In this document: positions 24,001 through 25,743 of the stretch, piece by piece
Layout of the letters: every line of letters begins with the position of its first letter
How positions within the stretch are numbered: the first letter of the stretch is position 1
Assembly (NCBI GenBank): GCA_002479145.1
Contig: DLLX01000059.1
Location: forward strand, 1 to 25,743
Origin: Prevotella sp. UBA7551
GTDB taxonomy: Bacteria > Bacteroidota > Bacteroidia > Bacteroidales > Bacteroidaceae
Direction: 5' to 3'
Length of the DNA: 25,743 nucleotides
Made by a program: the position numbers and the translations under genes
The notes under the pieces: model-generated
The model's database searches: none
Seen by the model: the letters and a program-made list of their open reading frames with translations, nothing else
What the model was told of the DNA's origin: nothing

Positions 24001-25075
24001 ATGGTTCTATAAGACGAATCTTCGCACGATAGAAGGCATTGAGAACCTTGACGTGAGCGGAACGCGGAATATCGCTTCCATGTTCCAAGAATGCAAAAAT
24101 CTCACCGTGCTGGACCTCTCGACTTTCAACACCGCCAACTTGAATATCATGAACAATACGTTTTATGGCTGCTCCAGCTTGACCACCATCTACGTCAGTG
24201 ACAAGTTTACACAGCCTAAACAAAAAGGTAATTTAGTGTTCGAAGGTTGTAATCAGTTGGTCGGTGCGATTCCTTACGGAAGCGGCAGCGACAAGACTTT
24301 TGCCAACTACGAGACGGGTTACTTCACCAAGAAGGTGGGAACGAACGGCGGCGACATCATCGGGGCGGTAGGAAAACCGCTTACCATCGCGGAATTGCAC
24401 CTGGATGACAACAAGGCATTTGACCTTTACGAGGACTGCAACATTACTACCGCCTCCTATGTCCGGCAGATGAAGACCAAGTGGGGTACGCTCTGCCTGC
24501 CCTTCACCATCGACGCCGTGTCGGAGAATATGCCTTGCAGCTTCTATACACTGACGGAGGTAGGCGACGAAAGCGTCACGTTGGAACGGGTGGAGAGTGG
24601 GCAAATAGCCGCAGGACAACCCGTCCTCATCCGCCGGACGGACGAAAGTGGGGAGAAAGCCTATATCAGCAATGCCCAAAATGCGCAGATTGTGGCCCGT
24701 CCCACGGGCACGGAGAGCGGCAATCTGCTGGTGGGCACGTTCGCCACCAAGCAGCTTTCGGACGACTGCTACTTCCTCGCCAATGACGAGTTCCGCCTTG
24801 TGGAGGACTACAAGCAGGTGGCCAAGGGCGTGAAGGTGGCGGCTTTCCACGCCTATCTTCAACCGAAGGAGCAGGTGGGGGGGCAAAGTGCGTCGGTGCT
24901 GAGCATCGGAGTGCGTGACGAAACCACCGCCATGGAAGCTGCGGAGGTCGTTGAACAACTCAACAACGAGGCCACGGAATATTACGACATGAACGGCCGC
25001 CGCATCCCCAACCTACGCAAAGGCGTGAACATTGTCAAGACAGGAGATAAGGTAAGAAAAGTAATCATCAAGTAA
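21020..25075 (+). CDS. BspA-type leucine-rich-repeat (DUF285) surface protein, three modules
   Basis: This is a 1351-residue exported protein with a signal peptide cleaved near AVAQD (28-32). An N-terminal F5/8 type C (discoidin)-like domain (about 35-192) contains LFDGSTSTKWH. Three modules follow, each with a header (193-265, 455-535, 935-999) ending in a WF motif, a run of DUF285 repeats of the form MFxxCxxLxxLDLSxFNTxxVxxM, and a cap with MFxxCxxLxGAI...GYF. Repeats cover about 266-405, 536-880 and 1000-1060. A C-terminal beta-rich region (about 1110-1300) and a sorting-like tail (YYDMNGRRIPNLRKGVNIVK, 1321-1340) finish it, resembling type IX secretion signals. BspA proteins bind host matrix proteins or other bacteria; the ligand here is unknown. 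The small gene at 25089 follows after 13 bp. Confidence 0.9.
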   Translation: MKTPAQPIDRVRSLMAALLIALFVPLCAVAQDETGITYTVLRDCSDTGYDDNQTPNFLFDGSTSTKWHMNRFKDGGNRRVITFQTSVPVNVCGYRISTGDDEESINLARNPKTWKLYGRNDQPTSKESTEGWTLISTVENDEQLTGEKFMTATYSCPTSDKYQYFRWEITAVRDPKNDCVQASEFSLVQATPFVEWNKTAKALTFKFGNKPEAGQPADENCQYYEINQQTIDYPAWREALQGGVTKAFFDNSFKYFQPTTCRAWFRDGVCLTSIEGMENLNTDAVTDMGRMFYYCAQLKSIDLTHFNTAQVKSMQAMFHFCESLTTLDVSRFSTANVTDMSQMFYNCKQLTTLDVSQFNTAQVTDMSHMFAFCENLRTLDLSEFTTANVTNMTEMFSNCSQLQTIYVAYTFTTEKCKNDNNNMFALCKNLKGAVAYVSGNTGTSLANYIDGYFMDIAYARWSDDGKTLTFYSNHDRKESDCGLLHGMLHGDEIEAPSWFGTSEDDVARVENCTKVVFDESFQKARPTNCAYWFLFFKSLENIEGIEHLNTSEVTTMESMFYECGIKTALDLSALNTSKVQNMANMFEQATISSLNLSGLDCSAVTNMEAMFNVATVPSLNLSGLRTSNLEEMGSMFESLTTEGELDLSGFRTEHVTDMNSLFSGCTAKAIRLSNDFNTSNVTDMGRMFKQCKNISTLDLSLFNTAKVTNMREMFRSCSALKELNLSSFNTENVTDMASMFYECSSLTSLDLSKFSTDKVEEIYGMFGYCSSLTQLDLKHFNTQKVGSLESMFEGCSALESLDISGFNTAVVRYMPSMFKDCKSLQTLNVSSLNTENVLNMASMFSGCSTLKELDLMNFNTANVQTLKNMFDGCSSLVWIFADSKFSTAACTSGNDMFKGCTSLLGAINFDPAKTDHTYANNTTGYFADKSKERSTYVRFKDGTLTFYYSYFKQDGDYELNIDQNDPDWLRKRSSITKAVFDRSFKDQSPWTCRRWFYKTNLRTIEGIENLDVSGTRNIASMFQECKNLTVLDLSTFNTANLNIMNNTFYGCSSLTTIYVSDKFTQPKQKGNLVFEGCNQLVGAIPYGSGSDKTFANYETGYFTKKVGTNGGDIIGAVGKPLTIAELHLDDNKAFDLYEDCNITTASYVRQMKTKWGTLCLPFTIDAVSENMPCSFYTLTEVGDESVTLERVESGQIAAGQPVLIRRTDESGEKAYISNAQNAQIVARPTGTESGNLLVGTFATKQLSDDCYFLANDEFRLVEDYKQVAKGVKVAAFHAYLQPKEQVGGQSASVLSIGVRDETTAMEAAEVVEQLNNEATEYYDMNGRRIPNLRKGVNIVKTGDKVRKVIIK
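21815..24199 (+). repeat. DUF285 repeat coding array, three blocks
   Basis: The blocks are 21815-22234, 22625-23659 and 24017-24199. Units are about 23-24 residues with a conserved MF, a Cys three residues on, and LDLS-FNT. In the second block, around residues 585-640, several units lose the Cys (MFEQAT, MFNVAT, MFESLT). DNA copies are diverged, so this is an old array rather than a recent expansion. Confidence 0.85.
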
Positions 25076-25088
25076 AATCAGATACATC

Positions 25089-25262
25089 ATGCAGAAGAAA
25101 GCATACAAAAAACCAGAAACGGAAATGGTACAGGTGGGGGCGCACGCCATCTTGGGAACTCTTTCCACACTGCCAAAATCCACCTTCAAGCCCCAAAATG
25201 AGCAGGAACTGGAAGAGGCCGGGCTTCAACTGGACAGCGAAGGCTTCCTGTGGGGGGACTGA
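25089..25262 (+). CDS. 57-residue small protein, function unknown, between two BspA-type genes
   Basis: The ATG lies 13 bp after the BspA-type stop and the frame ends in TGA at 25260-25262. The protein starts MQKKAYKKPETEMVQVGAHA and ends EGFLWGD. There is a basic N-terminus with a Y-x-x-P pattern, a short hydrophobic patch (AHAILGTL) and an acidic tail. It lacks a signal peptide or lipobox. Small proteins with a YxxP-x-x-E opening are, as far as I recall, common near surface-protein genes in Bacteroidales, but I know no function. Tight spacing to the preceding gene supports cotranscription. Confidence 0.55.
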   Translation: MQKKAYKKPETEMVQVGAHAILGTLSTLPKSTFKPQNEQELEEAGLQLDSEGFLWGD

Positions 25263-25276
25263 CCCCGGAACGACAG

Positions 25277-25296
25277 GTGGCTGAAAGACAAGCCAC
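25277..25296. other. Small stem-loop after the 57-residue gene
   Basis: GTGGCT (25277-25282) and AGCCAC (25291-25296) form a perfect 6-bp stem with an 8-base loop. A T-run (25313-25317) lies 16 bp downstream, too distant for a confident terminator call. Confidence 0.35.
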
Positions 25297-25319
25297 TCCA
25301 CCCAATAAATGATTTTTCC

Positions 25320-25370
25320 CGCCCAGGCATCATGAATGAAACCGCAAAGAAGCATTCGGGTGTCTGGGCG
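25320..25370. other. Long hairpin upstream of the second BspA-like gene
   Basis: CGCCCAGGCA (25320-25329) pairs with TGTCTGGGCG (25361-25370) over ten positions with one G-U. An inner GAATG/CATTC pairing (25334-25338, 25353-25357) strengthens it. It sits 46 bp before the next ATG, with no T-run after it. It may be a leader structure. Confidence 0.4.
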
Positions 25371-25416
25371 TTGGCCACGTCAAACGGCAAGGTAGAATGA
25401 TTGATAACATCTTTAT

Positions 25417-25743
25417 ATGATAGACAAAATGGAGAATAATGTAGTGCTTAGTCCATGCACAGATCATCGCAACCCACAAATTGTCAAGGAGAGAATACCC
25501 CTGTGGCAACGTTGGCTCACCACTTCTTTATTGCTGGGCTTGCTGATGCTCTTGCCCATGGCAGCCCATGCCCAGCGCAAAATGTACGGAAGGCTCAACA
25601 CCACCGACGGCACCCTCACGTTGTATTATGACGAGAATAAGCAGGATGGTGACTATAATATCCCCAGAGGCAATCAGTATGATGCGCCAGACTGGGAAAC
25701 CTTGAGCGGCTCGGACGAAAGGACGGCATCAATAAAAAGCGTT
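25417..25743 (+). CDS. BspA-like surface protein, N-terminus only (3' end outside window)
   Basis: The frame from the ATG at 25417 is open to the window edge, giving 109 residues. An alternative ATG at 25429 (MENN) is equally possible. After about 30 polar residues comes a hydrophobic segment and a cleavage-like site (TTSLLLGLLMLLPMAAHAQ, about 35-53), so it is exported with an unusually long n-region. Then DGTLTLYYDENKQDGDYN follows, which matches the third module header of the preceding protein (DGTLTFYYSYFKQDGDYE). The two genes even share the identical 18 bases AAGCAGGATGGTGACTAT (23873-23890 and 25639-25656). It is therefore likely a shorter paralogue starting directly with a DUF285 module header. 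Confidence 0.75.
   Translation, partial: MIDKMENNVVLSPCTDHRNPQIVKERIPLWQRWLTTSLLLGLLMLLPMAAHAQRKMYGRLNTTDGTLTLYYDENKQDGDYNIPRGNQYDAPDWETLSGSDERTASIKSV

Noticed and set aside
21815..24199. The DUF285 region as a recent tandem DNA duplication
   Set aside because: The repeat is clear at protein level but nucleotide copies are diverged, so it is a long-established protein repeat.
24233..24958. A 241-residue open frame on the minus strand
   Set aside because: It is antisense to the C-terminal part of the BspA-type protein, which continues in frame with clear repeats and a sorting-like tail.
1..25743. Phage, transposon or integrative-element content
   Set aside because: No transposase, integrase, terminal inverted repeats or att-like direct repeats were seen; every sizeable gene is a chromosomal-type or surface-protein gene.

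Overview
The window looks like chromosomal DNA of a Bacteroidales bacterium, most likely Prevotella-like. Three things point there: a large BspA/DUF285 leucine-rich surface protein and the start of a second one, Bacteroidota-type -7 promoter boxes (TAnnTTTG) upstream of many genes, and house-keeping genes (IorA, Mrp, UvrA, GlmM, GalE) that carry features I associate with that phylum. No rRNA, tRNA, CRISPR array, insertion sequence or phage gene could be recognised.

Left third (1-8.1 kb, all minus strand). A four-gene operon reads leftward: a nitrilase-family amidase, iorA, iorB and a PLP aminotransferase cut by the window edge. The first three genes overlap by ATGA and the last gap is 4 bp. 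Upstream of it are mrp/apbC and uvrA, each with a hairpin terminator. uvrA shares a very compact divergent promoter region with a secreted GHL10-type glycoside hydrolase (plus strand, 8190-9689).

Middle (9.7-20.4 kb). A hairpin with a T-run on the minus side separates the hydrolase from a minus-strand pair (a 64-residue orphan protein and a short-chain dehydrogenase) and from galE. Then a long plus-strand run begins: lepA, a Crp/Fnr-type regulator, a sugar-1-phosphate nucleotidyltransferase, an NrnA-like DHH phosphoesterase, a DUF4827 lipoprotein, glmM and a 7-TM AraC-type regulator. galE, the nucleotidyltransferase and glmM all serve nucleotide-sugar or cell-envelope precursor supply. By eye, GC content and codon use are clearly richer here than in the left third.

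Right part (20.4-25.7 kb). A 590-bp intergenic region carries a hairpin built on a degenerate TAGG-motif series. It is followed by a 1351-residue three-module BspA-type surface protein, a 57-residue unannotated small protein, and the 5' end of a second BspA-like gene whose first domain resembles the module header of the first. This looks like a surface-display locus next to a membrane-bound regulator.

The most system-like candidates are (i) the nitrilase-iorA-iorB-aminotransferase operon, which could couple 2-oxoacid reductive carboxylation to glutamine-driven transamination, and (ii) the BspA / small-ORF / BspA cassette with its structured leader region. Both functional readings are inference.
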